64,000 nucleotides of DNA from Dysidea avara (lineage: Eukaryota; Porifera; Demospongiae; Dictyoceratida; Dysideidae): NCBI RefSeq assembly GCF_963678975.1, contig NC_089281.1:24408765-24472764 (forward strand), written 5' to 3'. A model generated the notes under the pieces. That model searched no databases. It worked only from the letters and a program-made list of their open reading frames with translations, and was not told the origin of the DNA. A program made the position numbers and the translations under genes. Shown one piece after another: positions 1 to 11,686 of the stretch (within the stretch, counting starts at the first letter, position 1; each line of letters opens with the position of its first letter).

Positions 1-400
1 ATGAACTAAGAGTACAATATCACGATACATCAAGCAAATATATATATATATATATCAGCATAATTATACTGACCCATCTTACATACTGCAATGGGACTTG
101 AGGTTTGCGCTCCCTTTGTGTTATAAACTTTTTTTTCAACAGCTGATTATACCATCAAGAATGGATTATCACTTAGGTTGGCTTGGCCTCCAACAACTGT
201 CAGTGGAAATATTATTACAAAATGACCCTCCGCCACTTTATCCCAACCAGTATTGATGATGAGTTGTGTTAGTAGTTGCAGTTGAAAGCAGCTAGGTGTA
301 GTGTTGTACTGTTACTTCCTCCATAATAATTATTATTAAATTCACTTCGTTACAAAACAAACTGTAATGCATGTCTGTATATACATTGTATATACATTGT
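1..400. other. AT-rich flank, no gene seen
   Basis: This stretch has a short TA run near 40-54 and no reading frame or splice pattern that I can tie to a protein. Confidence 0.5.
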
Positions 401-830
401 ATATATTTTGAGAAATGCCTCAGCAAATTTTTCGGTTTGGCATCATTGCAAGGCTACAAGCAAATGGCTTCTTCTCTAGTGACAGGTGAAGGAATCTTCA
501 AGAAAGTCACATTTGGTGATTCAAAATATGTGAGACCACATGGTCATCACTTAGTACCCAAAGAGCTGCTCTTTCAGGGGAGCCACTCCCGCAGTCCCAG
601 GGCGGTGAGGGACAGAGAAAATCCAAGCCTGAATCCTCTCAAATAGGAAAACCTTGGTAGTAACTTCAACAATGGACCCAGTACCAATAGTGACAAACTG
701 AATAAACGTATCAAAGTACATCACTTTTCAAAAGGTTGTAAAGGACACTCAGAATACAGCCTAGTGTCCAAGGTCCAACACCAGGAAAACTATGGTGATG
801 GAAGACACCATCAAGTGTAAAACCATATAT
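401..830 (+). repeat. Dispersed repeat, copy 1 (uninterrupted)
   Basis: This segment is clearly similar to about 5,290-6,420. Shared stretches include the parts around 'gcattgcaaggct', 'aaggaatcttcaagaaagtc' and the tail 'ggacccagtaccaatagtga'. Copy 1 is continuous where copy 2 is split by a 698-bp hAT-type element, so copy 1 serves as the empty site. The 91-codon open frame at 371-646 resembles no protein I know and is probably chance. Confidence 0.6.
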
Positions 831-1440
831 ACTACAACAGGTATCAAAGCATGTTCCACAGTCTCAGCCACTAGAGACAATAGTCATCTTTCTTAACTGC
901 CACATCATAGTGATCATCAGTGAGTATACCTATCTAACAATACTACATGGTTAACTGATTGTTGTGTGTAGTGATATTTAGCTACTCTGGTCTATACATT
1001 CATTTGTAAATGAACCAGTACTGTGTGAACAACATTTCGCCATAGCTGGAGAAAAGTCACTAGAAGAAGTTGGAAAGTGATTCTTTTGTAAGAGTATTCC
1101 ATACAGTTTAAGAATGTTTGCTCGTACCTTGACTGGTTGGTCTTGTATAGCAGGCTGTTTGTACAGACAAAATGGCACCTGTACAGGTTGTTATGGGCTC
1201 CACTGTATGTACTGTAATTCCAATTGACATCATTTTGATTAACACCGTCAGTATTCTATTAACAAGTTTATTGTACTAAATATCATTGGGGCGAGCCTGA
1301 GCGAGCCCCACACTAGCGAGTTGCCCACGTAAATTCATGTCATTCACCATGCGCAAACAATTACAAAAGAAATCAGAAAACTTACCGAATTAATGCCCAC
1401 TATACTCCATGCCACGGTAAAGTAAACAGCGAAGATTATA

Positions 1441-1626
1441 GCACTTCCATATATGCTCGTGTCATCAACCATGTCACGGAAAAATAAACGGCGTAGACTA
1501 CGGCACTTCCATATATGCTCGTGTCATCGACCATGTCACGGAAAAATAAACGGCATAGATTACAGCACTTCCATATATGCTCGTGTCATCGACCATGTCA
1601 CGCTCCGCCACGTGTCATCAACCTGT
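1441..1626. repeat. 62-bp tandem repeat, three units
   Basis: The core 'gcacttccatatatgctcgt' begins at 1,441, 1,503 and 1,565. Each unit continues through 'gtcatcNaccatgtcacg'. Shorter degenerate pieces ('cacgtgtcatcaacctgtcac') follow to about 1,680. The array lies inside the TIR element. Confidence 0.8.
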
Positions 1627-1712
1627 CACGCTTTGTCACGTGTCGTCAACCTGTTACACTCCGCCACGCGTCGTCAACCATGAAATGAAATAAATCAATC
1701 TCTTTATTTATC

Positions 1713-1886
1713 ATGGATAGGGAAGAACACCTTAGAAGAAGAGAGCAGTATAGATTGAGAAGAGATCGAGAAACTCCACAGGTAGCAGAAGAAAGACGAA
1801 GGAGAAACAGAGAATGTCAGAGAAGACGTGCTCAATTTGCACAACAGCAAAGGGTTAGAATCATACAGCAGAGAAGACAGGATTAG
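1713..1886 (+). CDS. Small Arg/Glu/Gln-rich ORF (57 aa) in a TIR element
   Basis: The frame is ATG to TAG, 57 residues, dominated by Arg, Glu and Gln in a regular pattern with repeated RR and RRR groups. It resembles the highly charged, STPR-like repeats (about 24-residue helical repeats) often found in or near transposon proteins. Only about two repeat units are present. It may be the N-terminal stub of a transposon protein whose remainder was lost. There is no independent sign that it is expressed. The link to STPR is an impression from composition and spacing, not an alignment. Confidence 0.35.
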   Translation: MDREEHLRRREQYRLRRDRETPQVAEERRRRNRECQRRRAQFAQQQRVRIIQQRRQD

Positions 1887-2576
1887 TATGTTTGCTATAT
1901 ATAAATTTGTAAAACTCACAAAAATATTTTAGTAGAGGAGCTCACCTAATATCGGACGGGCTCCAATATCGGACACCATTTCTCCTAAACTACAATAAAT
2001 ATTCAAACATTCTGCACATCTCCAGGTAGGCCAATGCTTCATCAACTTGTGTACCAAGTTTCAGATCTCTCGGGTTCTTGGTCTCGGTACAGCAGTCTTT
2101 TGAAGACAAGTCTGAATATTATTACCTCGTACCCATAGCTTCTAAATTCCCTTCAGGCTCGCCCCACGATGCTCCTAGCATCTGCCTAGTTACAAGTAGT
2201 TCTTACAGTTGTTGATTTAAGGTATTAGTACCAGGACTAGAAGATGCAAGTCTCAGGAAAGGTTAATTACAAAATTTCTGCCATTCAGTAACAAAACAAA
2301 CAGATTTATAGAAAATATTACAAACACACAATAGTTGAAAAGCATTGCTCTCAGGATGGCCACTATATATGGAGTAGACGTCAATGGATATATCGTAAGT
2401 ATCTATGATAATATTAATGATCGGTCTTTATCTTGTACATGTGTAGATATTGTTTGGAAAATGCCACCATCATTGAATTTTGCAAGCTTTTGCTTCAAAC
2501 TGAGTTCACTTGTGAAGCTAGTCTTGACAGATGTTCTATAAACATCTTCACCAACTGCCTGTAGATACCAATATGC

Positions 2577-4020
2577 TTACAGACTAAATACTATATTTGC
2601 AATATCAATGCACACTTGTTACAATGCACCATGGTTATCAAATGTTTAAGATGTATATGTAGTTAGCTGGTATATATAAATAGGAACAATCACAATGCAA
2701 TGTAAGTATCAAGAGTTAGAAGTATGTCAATTAGACAATAATCTAAACGGCAACCTGATACTACTAGCATGATAACATAATATAAGACCAAAACACCATC
2801 TCAGTATTGTGACTTAAGAAGGAATAGAGGCAATAAGGAAACAAGCAAGTACTTTACCTCCTTGCAAGCATCTGATGAAGCTTAAAGAACAATTAGTAAC
2901 GGACATTTAATATCTTTTCACAAATTCCAACAGATTCAATGTCATAAACAGGAGCCACTATGAGCAATGACTTATATAGAGCACAAACTTGGTGGCTAGT
3001 TTGTATACCGATGCTAGTCCACAAGATATTCCACTACATCACAGTTTGTATTTCAAAGACCTGTACACACATGGTTCAAATAGCATGTAGACCAAATTTA
3101 TATTTTCAACTACAAATTACATCAATACTGTAGTATTCTCTTTTGTATGACCAGTGTATGACTGTTGATAACCTGCTGAACGGTCAGTAGCAAGGATTAG
3201 ACTGCTCTGACTTGATTTCTGTAATACAGAGCAACCCATAATGTATTTGCAGTTTACGAACTTCATGATTTCATGTTAAAAGTGATCATGACAACTCATA
3301 CACTACTTAGAGCACATCCAACAGTTGTCAATGACGGTGTAGATGTGTTTCTATATCAGTAGCATTTCTGTAAATTTTGCAACACAAGTAAATAAAGGAG
3401 TATGTTCCAGACATGTGAACTGTAAGAAATGATAGAAGACCACTCAATCAGTTGTCATAACAGCATCTACACAGGTTGTCCTAGTCTCCTTCCAATAACA
3501 TTACAACAAGCACTTCCTCCTTAGTACACACCATTTTGTGTCATTCAAGGCATCTATTACAATGACAGCACGTTAGGAACTAACATTGCAGAAACAATAT
3601 GTATCAACATATATTGGCCTAGAGTTTTTGTAAGAGTAAGAAATAGATTTAGGCTATATATGCATTAACCGAAGAGCATGTAAACCATGTGTTGCCCTAA
3701 TGATACAAATTTGTTGCATTTCATGCTGTATTAAAAGTATCATATATATAATGTGAAAATAGTTATCTGCTATATACTTTTGAGGAGTGTTTTATCCAAG
3801 CTGTAAAACTATATATATTTCAGGTACGAACGACTGCAGCAACAGATAAAATACAGATATTATATCCTAAATTCTTCAAACAGGAAATGTCTTCATATAT
3901 ATATTGCAGTAAACACGAAAAGAACTAGTGAGACATATTAGCATACATACCTGGCAAAAACTATTTCATTGTTCATGTGCAATTGAGTATAAATGAACTA
4001 TATACATTGTACAAGACTCT
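2577..4020. other. Intergenic, no gene recognised
   Basis: I found no coding pattern. The sequence is AT-rich with short simple runs and is probably decayed duplicated spacer between two globin remnants. Confidence 0.5.
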
Positions 4021-4180
4021 GCTATATCGTCACCTTGACAACAAATGAATTTATAGAGAATATTACACATGTGTAGGTGTTAGAAGATGTCATCATTGAG
4101 ACTGTTCAAGTACTACTACAAGAAGAGTTCACCTATGAAGTTTGCGAGACATTCTTTATTGTCTGTAGTACGTACAAATC
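4021..4180 (+). pseudogene. Globin-like gene scrap (ends of exon 2 and exon 3)
   Basis: About 4,029-4,066 matches the middle of Glb2 exon 2 (compare 19,730-19,765). It then jumps straight to the intron-2 acceptor 'tgtgtag' at 4,070-4,076 and an exon-3 copy starting 'gtgttagaagatg' at 4,077. The rest of exon 2 and most of intron 2 are deleted, and exon 3 runs into unrelated sequence after about 4,170. Confidence 0.75.
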
Positions 4181-5290
4181 ATTTAAATTACGGCATTATG
4201 GAGTATTCCATGTATACAGCATTATGAAACTTTGTATAGATGAAATATAATGTGCTTCTGTAGCTGAGTATTCTAAATTCCTGGAGACATCGTGACTGCT
4301 TTGATTTAAGTCACCCAACTGTACAAGCTTTCTCTTTTGTGAGAACCAGGTATACACTCCACTCAGGTTAATCCTTGCTGGAAACCGCATAACTGCATTT
4401 GTACCAGTCCAGGAGACAAAGCAAAGTCCAAGGATGACATCAGCTCTAAAAGAGTTCCCTATAGAGTGGGATGCATGACCATCCAAAACACATCCAGACT
4501 AAGATGAATGTTTTACCACATAACAAAGGTATTTAACATAAAAGAAATTGCTAATCTGGCACTATGACACACTTTAATAGAACCACTCTATATTGTTATA
4601 GGTAATGTGTTTCAATTTGCATTAAAAGAATTAGCATTAACTAGTCTCCCATGTTTCTCTAAGCTTGTCACAACACTAAACATGTGCATAGAATATCCTC
4701 CACCCTCCAGTCACAACACAACTTAAAAATCACCTCAATTATTTAAACTTCACAGTGCAACAATGGTTGGTCTAATGGCATTCTTTAAAAAACACAGCTT
4801 AGCAGAACTACGTCACTACCTAAAAACAGAGCAAGCTCTCACCATATTTCCGTATTAATAGAGCAGACCTATCACCAGTCCAGGAGACAAAGCAAGATCC
4901 CCACCCCACTCACAAGACAAGACTCCAGAAGAAATCTTCTGGGACTGGGAGATATTGGACTCTGGCTCTAATAGTGAACACCATGTACACTCTACAACAG
5001 CCAAAATCGTGGAAGACAGGCTTTCTCACACACAATGTTAATGCAGAGGAGGAAGGCATTAAGGAAAAGTAACCTATTCCTGACACATCCCACGCCAAGG
5101 TTCCTAAGCTGGACCAATTGAGAATGTTGTATGGAACAAAGGTGGTGGACAGAAATCTAGCTACATAGCCTTAAAGATTCATCCTAAACACTGCCACACA
5201 TCTGGTGAACGTGCTAGAATCAGACTGGTAGGAATCCCTCCAAATTCCAGAAACACAGTAGTGTCTGCACAACAAGCTCTGAAGCTTCTA
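4181..5290. other. Intergenic; faint copy of globin-unit spacer
   Basis: A 96-codon minus-strand frame at 4,196-4,486 matches nothing I recognise. The stretch near 4,660-4,760 ('aaacatgtgc' followed by 'ccaccctcca') resembles the spacer at about 21,120-21,180 and 46,380-46,430, so the region probably descends from a third, decayed copy of the duplicated unit. A 20-bp stretch 'accagtccaggagacaaagc' occurs twice (about 4,401 and 4,874). Confidence 0.4.
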
Positions 5291-6420
5291 AGAAACGCCT
5301 CAACACATTTTTCAGATTGGCTTCATTGCAAGGCTTCTCCTATCTCAACAAGCAACTGACTCCTCTCTCTAGTGACATGTGAAGGAACCTTCAAGAAAGT
5401 CAAATTTGGTGATTCATTTCAGCAAAAAAAAAAAAAAATTAAATAGAGGTGTACCGATATAAGAAAACTAAACCGATCCGATACTGATACGATATGGATT
5501 AATCATTTTCAAACCAATACGATACCGATACGATATACCGATATAACTAAGTGTAGCTATTTATGTTTGAAGAACCACATATGCCATGTTTAACTTTATT
5601 TAGCTACTGAAGAAACTACTGAAGACAGTCTTAAGATTATTGGCTATGCTTGGTTACCCATGGTGGTATGGCCTCTATTGACAGCTCAGACTATAAGGCA
5701 CCCACAAATATTTTAATACATGCCCCTGCCAAGATTAGTCCGGATTACTCCGTATTTTAATGGCTTGTAGAGATGGCTGGTTGTTTTATGCTGTACTCTT
5801 GGTTCATCTTTTTGCTGTTTCCCCAGGCTCATCACTATGAGTGTTTGTTGTATGATTGGTAAGCTTTGTGACAACAAAACAGTAATTATCCACGCACTTA
5901 GTTGGCTTCACGTAACATACTGCTTTTAGACAAGGAAGATAACTACTGTTTCCCGCCCTTGTTAGCTAAATAGTAGGGTTTATAATATGGCTTGATCATT
6001 GGACAGTGTCCTCAAGATAGTTCAGTTGTATATCGGTGTATCGTATCGGTTTTTAGCAGCAATATCTGCTCCCACCGATATAGTAGAAATGTCTATATCG
6101 GCCACCGATACGATATGTATCGGTATATCGGTACACCTCTAAAATTAATACAATACCACGTGGTAGTCATCAGAAGTGCCCAAACAGCTGTTTAGCCACT
6201 CCTACAGTTCCAGGGATGTGAGGGACAGAGAAAAACCAAGCCTCCTCAAACAGGAAAGCCTTGGTAGTAATTTCAACAATGGACCCAGTACCAATAGTGA
6301 CAAATTCAATAAACATATCACTTTTCGAAGGGTTGTAAAGGACACCCAGAGTGTCCAGGGTCCAATATCAGGGAAACCGTGGTGATGACACCTTCAATAC
6401 ACACTAGCAACAAGTATCAG
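5291..6420 (+). repeat. Dispersed repeat, copy 2 (split by a hAT-type element)
   Basis: 5,291-5,443 and 6,142-6,420 together align with 401-830. The interruption is the TIR element at 5,444-6,141. Confidence 0.6.
5444..6141. mobile_element. hAT-type non-autonomous element, 698 bp
   Basis: The terminal inverted repeats are 'tagaggtgtaccgatat' at 5,444 and 'atatcggtacacctcta' ending at 6,141. Subterminal DNA is full of 'ccgatacgat' variants on both strands. The flanks are 8 bp, aaattaaa (5,436-5,443) and aaattaat (6,142-6,149), so 7 of 8 match. An 8-bp duplication and a TAGAG start fit the hAT superfamily (terminal consensus YARNG). No transposase frame is present. The uninterrupted repeat at 401-830 supports insertion. 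Confidence 0.85.
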
Positions 6421-6560
6421 AGCATGCCATAACCACTAAAGACAATAGCCATTCAACAAGTATCAGAGGTCACATGTCCAAAGCAGGCACCAAAATTTTC
6501 CACTGGTATCAGTGAACACATCAATCAACATCAGAGATGATTAGGAACCTGCCCAGTAGC

Positions 6561-6712
6561 TATAGTAAACCCCAATCAACTTATAATCTTGCCATTCCAC
6601 CCTTATCTATATCTGAAGGATTCGCCTTGGATCCCCTATAGTAAACCCCAATCAACTTATAATCTTGCCATTCCACCCTTATCTATATCTGAAGGATTCG
6701 CCTTGGATCCCC
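6561..6712. repeat. 76-bp direct tandem duplication
   Basis: The unit beginning 'tatagtaaaccccaatcaac' starts at 6,561 and again at 6,637. The two units are essentially identical and both end in 'cttggatcccct', which suggests a recent duplication. Confidence 0.85.
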
Positions 6713-8790
6713 TGGGGAGGCACCCCCAATGGCAGAGACGATCTGACCAAACCATTGCAGGTCGAGCCATATGTCATTCATACAAAGTCAAAGGGGTATC
6801 AACTCCATGCCAACACTCCCTCCCTCGGTGATATTCCCAGGTTTAGAATAGTGGTGCAGTGCCAGAAATAAGTCAGCCATCAGACATTTTCCAAGCAAGT
6901 TCCCATTTCAACCATTTGGTGACTTGTTCGGTCAAACGTCTGACCAGCAGCAGAAGCGAGAACAGAAGCCATGTGGTAAAGCTGTAGCTACACAATCAAA
7001 AATAGCAATTTACCATTACAAATTGATATGAACCAGGCTATAAACAGTGCTACGTCAAATTAGCTACCCAGCATCCCAGCTATTTTGTCCAGGAATCATG
7101 TGTAAGGCAAGGAATATTCTAATACTTTGGTGCACATGCTGGCAGTCTGTGAGAATGAATTTGTGACTTTGTGCATTGCTTCGTGAAAAACTAAGGTGTA
7201 TAGGGTGAAAAGAGTTTACAGAAGAGAAAAGGAGTTGATAGGTGACCTGTCACGTACATGGTTTTGGTGGGCTACAGTTGAGCCACACCGATAGTGCTGG
7301 ATGCTACCTCTTGGTACTCTTACAGTCATGGATTTCAAATAGAAGGAAACAGTAGAAAACCAATATTATTAAATGACAAGCCAACTGCTGAACTGGAAGA
7401 CGTGATACCTGGTGACATAGTTGTGGTTCTTGCTACAGCCAAGTCACTATCGTGGTAGTACAACTTGCTTGAGCAGGTGTGGCTATTATCAAAGCTATGG
7501 CGTTTAATGTAGTATACCCTGTAGCTAAATAATTGTAGCTCATGAGTAAGCTAACTATTATATATATTGTATTGATAGCTCTATTAGAGTATTTTAATGG
7601 GCAGGTGACTGCTCTATTAGAGTGTTTCGAGGATTTTAGAGAAAGGATCCAAACAATGCTGCAAAGAACATTGTGCTATACAATCCAACCTGTATATTCC
7701 ATGATAACTTTATCAGACATTTTCTGTGGGTTGCTTTCTTGTCCTGTTCCCGTTTTGCTTGAATTCTACTTACCCCATTATGCCCAACATTTCTTGACAG
7801 ATAATAGTTTACAATACTACCCCAGCAATCCCTTCTTGTGGTGAATTTTCCAGCTACCGTATTTAAAATCTCCATTCTTAGTAACACATCAACTAAAATT
7901 TCATAGAGCACTACAACAGTAACCATTATTCTGCCAGGCACCATGGTTTTTATATCAGTCTGGTAATCTTTCACACTCATAAACAGATTTTTATAAATAA
8001 CATTCCTTCGATCTTCAAACAACTGCCAAAGCCCTAGAATCTATTTTCTGATTAAACATCAAAGGAATTACTGACATACTGCTACTAAGGGTGAGATAGT
8101 TAAGTTATGATAATCAAGGTCTGTGTTGGAAACAAAAATGTAACCACAATTACCAGTAAATGCTGACAGACAATCAGTGCCTGACCAGTCTAATGAACCC
8201 ACAAAAAATTACTAACCTTCAAAATCCACCAGGATCATAAAGGAGCAGTTTGTAGAAGTTACAAGTTACTGTGAAATTTACACTAAATCCCAGTTCTGCC
8301 TCTCTAGCCAAAAATGTCCGCATACTCTTAGATCTCCTTCCCCAATAATTTGAGCTGCCATACATATACCACCAAACACTGGTGCTTCTTCTCCCCTTCC
8401 AAAAGGACCTCTACTTTTCCTAATGCCTGGGCCTTGCAGAGTGGGGCTACAAGGATTGAGCTCACAGATGGTAAGGTAGTGGCATAGATAGTAATATAAT
8501 GGTAGCGGCTACTCATCCAGCTTCTCCTTTGGATCCTATGAAAAAAATTATCATTTAGGGGTGAAACAGAATACTAGGCACGCATATGGTTCCACTGGTT
8601 GCTAAACATTCATGACGTTCTGCCACGTCTGTACAAACACTAGCCTGCCAGTGAAAGCCTAAACACACTAAACGCCAGCTGTGAAATATTCTGGTTACAT
8701 TTCTGTTGCTAACACAGACCTTGATTATCATAACTTTATTTCTTCTGAACGCCATCGCACTTCATACCCTAGCTTATCCAAAGCATTGTG
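6713..8790. other. Intergenic, no gene recognised
   Basis: The longest frame is 128 codons on the minus strand (7,636-8,022), with no domain or splice context that I recognise. Two copies of a recurrent 'ctctattagagt' motif lie at about 7,579 and 7,611. Confidence 0.4.
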
Positions 8791-8801
8791 CATGTGCTCG
8801 T

Positions 8802-8916
8802 CTCGGTTGCCCTCGCGGTTGCCCTCGCGGTTGCCCTCGCGGTTGCCCTCGCGGTTGCCCTCGCGGTTGCCCTCGCGGTTGCCCTCGCGGTTGCCCTCGC
8901 GGTTGCCCTCGCGGTC
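8802..8916. repeat. GC-rich 12-bp minisatellite (about nine units)
   Basis: The unit 'ctcgcggttgcc' is repeated head to tail with almost no variation in an otherwise AT-rich region. All frames stay open because 12 is a multiple of three, which creates several spurious ORFs encoding Leu-Ala-Val-Ala or Arg-Leu-Pro-Ser type repeats. Units contain CpG and one G-rich strand. Confidence 0.95.
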
Positions 8917-8926
8917 TGGTGTGACT

Positions 8927-8989
8927 CTAGTCTCGCGGCGCCCGACCCTAAAAAGAGGCTCCTTTTAGGGTCGGGCGCCGCGAGACTAG
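8927..8989. repeat. Perfect GC-rich palindrome, 27-bp arms, 9-nt loop
   Basis: Arm 8,927-8,953 is the exact reverse complement of 8,963-8,989; the arms begin 'ctagtctcgcggcgcccgac'. A 'gtgtgactc' direct repeat brackets the hairpin (8,919-8,927 and 8,989-8,997). It follows the 12-bp minisatellite within 11 bp. No T-run follows, and nothing nearby suggests a terminator role. Confidence 0.9.
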
Positions 8990-9138
8990 TGTGACTCGTA
9001 TCGTAAACACATGTGGTGCACGTGCCTCCCACGTGGTGTTGTAATCACGTGTCTAAGAGTATCACCATTCAGTGATTTCTCCTTTGGAAGAGGGGCGGGA
9101 ATTAGGATTTAAGGGAGGGGAGAGGTGTGTTTTCTTTA

Positions 9139-9484
9139 CAGGGCCGCCCAGAGAAATTAAGGGGCCCGGGGCAAAGTGTTAAAAGTTAAAGTGGGGCCCC
9201 AGGGGCAAGGAGGTTTCCATTGAAGACCAAAAAAAAAAAAAGATCATTACATGCTGACAATGACAATAGCTGCCCCTCACCAACCATTTCTCCTTTTTTA
9301 TAAGCTAAACTACTCCAAAGAATACTGTGACTGCTCTATTAGAGTATCTAGATATGACTGCTCTATTGGAGTATCTAGATATGACTGCTCTATTAGTATA
9401 TCGATCTTTTAAATAGGTATTCATGGACCTCCTGGAGCCCGTGGCAAAATGTCCCAGTTGCTCCCCCCCATGTGGGTGGCCCTG
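9139..9484. mobile_element. hAT-type MITE, 346 bp
   Basis: The element starts 'cagggccgccca' and ends 'tgggtggccctg', imperfect inverted ends that fit the hAT YARNG pattern. The flanks tttcttta (9,131-9,138) and gttcttta (9,485-9,492) match at 7 of 8 positions. Inside is a three-unit 27-bp repeat. Confidence 0.8.
9328..9405. repeat. 27-bp tandem repeat, three units, with 'ctctattagagt' core
   Basis: Units starting 'tgactgctctatt' lie at 9,328, 9,355 and 9,382. The same core recurs at many unrelated places in the window. Confidence 0.85.
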
Positions 9485-9534
9485 GTTCTTTATAAAATCT
9501 TAAATGGTTTAATAGACGTTTCACTCCTAGAAAT

Positions 9535-9715
9535 AACTCTCTCATCAGTAGAGGTCACAACAAAAGATTTGCGCTACAATATCTTCGACAGTTAATAGCT
9601 ACAAGTTCAGCTTTTTTCCACGAGTAATCCCTCAGTGGAATGCTTTACCAAGTGTCACTGTCAATGCACCAACTCTACAACAATTCTCTACACTTGTACA
9701 CTAGTGATCTCTTCA
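9535..9715 (+). pseudogene. LINE reverse-transcriptase 3' tail fragment
   Basis: Translation gives a segment 'RGHNKRFALQYLRQ' and, after a one-base frame shift near 9,610-9,620, 'FFPRVIPQWNALP'. This arrangement (a basic H-N-x-R-F segment, then S-F-F-P-R-x-I-x-x-W-N-x-L-P) is typical of the extreme C-terminus of CR1/L2/Jockey-type non-LTR polymerases. Only this tail is present, and it is frameshifted. Confidence 0.6.
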
Positions 9716-10380
9716 ATTACTTAATTACTTTCTTACATTCTAATTTAATTTGTAATTAATCATTGTACATATTTGAGTCTTACAATTATAAATATAATAA
9801 ATAGAGAGGGGTAAAAGTCTATAATTATGAAGCTAGCTAGCTAGCCAAAGTTCACAACAGTTGAAATATAGTTGCTGAATTAGTGTGCCGGTCATGGATG
9901 TTGATTTTGTGATTGGGTGGAGCCAGATGGCTGGTAGAATTTGATGCATGAGTGTTGATGTAATATAGGACAAACATGTGCACCTCACCCAAGAAGTTTT
10001 TGAAGTTATCTCAATTAAGATTTGCAGTATACTCAAATTCCTGCATGTTGCTATAGTGCCTTATGTTATCATATACGCCAATACAATGTCTCGTACAAAC
10101 TTTATTCAACAGACAACAAACACAGCTGGCAGTGTTCTACATAGCAACTATACTTTATAAAGGAATTATGTAACTACAGCTGCATGCAGTGGTACTGGAA
10201 TTATTGCTTAGCACATTATTTTTAATCCCAGCACACAGTTCATGTAGCTACTTAATCTCATTTTCATTAATTTCTGTAATCCTCTTTGCCAAGAGTTAAC
10301 TATTATTGCCTTTACTGTTGTCACTATTATAATCATCAGGTTGGCTAAAATGCCATTTCTCTTGATCATGAGAAAAAATC
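9716..10380. other. Intergenic, no gene recognised
   Basis: AT-rich spacer lying before the left edge of duplicated unit A. No supported frames. Confidence 0.5.
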
Positions 10381-11495
10381 ACATCCAAATTAATGCACAC
10401 TTTAAACAAAACACTTTAATAGAACAGTCATTTTCACTGTTGAGTGTTCAGATAACTGAGAATTGAGATAATCAAGGGAACACTGTAACATAACTAGATG
10501 ATCATTAAACAATAGAGCAATCACAATGGCATTGATTAAAAAGAAGATAATTTTAGTTCCGCTATAACAGATATATACTATGCATCACATCATACACCTA
10601 TCAAACAATGAGCAGCAGACAACAGTAAATTCTCATCATTTGGTGCAAGTTGACTAGCTTTCTCAAATGCTTCAATTCCTTTGCCAGTGTCACCACTCTG
10701 CACCAATACTTCTCCTGAAGGTCAACAAATCAACATTTACATAAGCAATCAACTTACAACTTGCCAACCAAGAAAGTCAACACTACAATAGCTATTATTG
10801 TAAAATAGTACTTATCATTTACTTACCAAGAGAAGCATACACTTCGTGTCTGTCAGGATTATATCCCACACCATGGATTAGCAACTCCTTTGCTTCTTGA
10901 ATACGACCCTGTGAAGTGTATCCATCATTCAAGTGTGTTTAGCAAAGTTATACAGTGTATCCTATAAGGTTCAATCAAAGTAACAGCAACACACATATAA
11001 TTTTGTGCTTAGCTCCTATCAACTGAAAAACCAGCCACTACTCATCATTGCCTCAAATGAGAAACTGTTGTTACAATGGTTATTCATCCTTTAAAGTAGC
11101 CTATAGAATAAGTTCCTAATGATGACTTTAAATCAAGTACAGTGATACAACTATGCCTTTTACTAGAATAGTAAATTAGAAATAAAAACACAGAAAGTCA
11201 ACACTTTTGAATGCCGTTAGATGATCACAACAAAGAACACCTTACTCATTGTATAAGAAACTGTGAATAGTTAAGTATAACTGGTAGATGATCAGCTTTT
11301 GCTTTAATCACAATTATTATAGTAGTGCTCAGCGTTTTCTAAATCTCCAATAAATGTGTACGCCTTCCCTAATAATACTGACATAGATAACACACAACTG
11401 TAAATGTACAATTATACGATATTATGAATGTGTAGCTGCATACCACTTCATTCATAAAAAGTGTTCAGAATTTGATAAATAAATAAATAAATATT

Positions 11496-11686
11496 ATATA
11501 GAGGGAAACTTTGATGGAGGTAAACTTTGACGAATAGCAAGCTAAATTGAAATAAACTTAGGTGAATTCAAGCTCAATGTTTAGCTATAAAGATGTTAAT
11601 CTGAGGAGCTACAAGTAATTGGCGGGTTAAACTTTGGCAAATTTGTAGCAAATCACCAAATTTGCCAAAGTTTAATCCCTCTATAT
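11496..11686. mobile_element. Small TIR element (191 bp) in TMTC unit A intron
   Basis: The ends are 'atatagaggga' (11,496) and 'tccctctatat' (to 11,686), followed inward by related 'aaactttg' and 'caaagttt' blocks. The matching intron in unit B (about 34,285-34,300, 'caataaatataccagagctc') lacks it, so insertion followed the duplication. Confidence 0.8.

Larger units (their letters stand above)
1289..2168. mobile_element. TIR element inserted in globin pseudogene intron 1
   Basis: The ends are inverted copies: 'ggggcgagcctga' near 1,289 and its complement 'tcaggctcgcccc' near 2,154-2,166. The flanks align with the uninterrupted intron of the intact globin genes, which shows this is an insertion. 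It carries a 62-bp tandem repeat and a small basic ORF at 1,713-1,886. No transposase is present, so it is a non-autonomous element or a remnant. I could not define a clean target-site duplication. Confidence 0.65.
893..2576 (+). pseudogene. Globin-like pseudogene (oldest copy of the cluster)
   Basis: All parts of the Glb2/Glb3 gene type are recognisable but decayed. The conserved leader lies at 893-1,012, an exon-1 remnant at about 1,013-1,095, exon 2 at about 2,215-2,394 and exon 3 at about 2,447-2,576. Exon 1 has lost its ATG context and about 25 nt. The intron-1 acceptor reads ...gttgttg instead of ...gttgtag. Exon 2 has frame breaks and stops, and exon 3 starts with altered sequence and carries indels. 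Intron 1 is split by a TIR element at about 1,289-2,168. It is the upstream outlier of the globin cluster and is clearly non-functional as written. Confidence 0.8.

Noticed and set aside
4196..4486. 96-codon minus-strand ORF
   Set aside because: No recognisable motif, no splice support, no copy elsewhere.
7636..8022. 128-codon minus-strand ORF
   Set aside because: Moderate length but no domain, no paralogue and low-complexity surroundings; cannot be supported.
8681..9032. Four overlapping ORFs of 68-95 codons in the minisatellite/palindrome region
   Set aside because: A 12-bp period leaves all frames open; the repeated peptides are a by-product.
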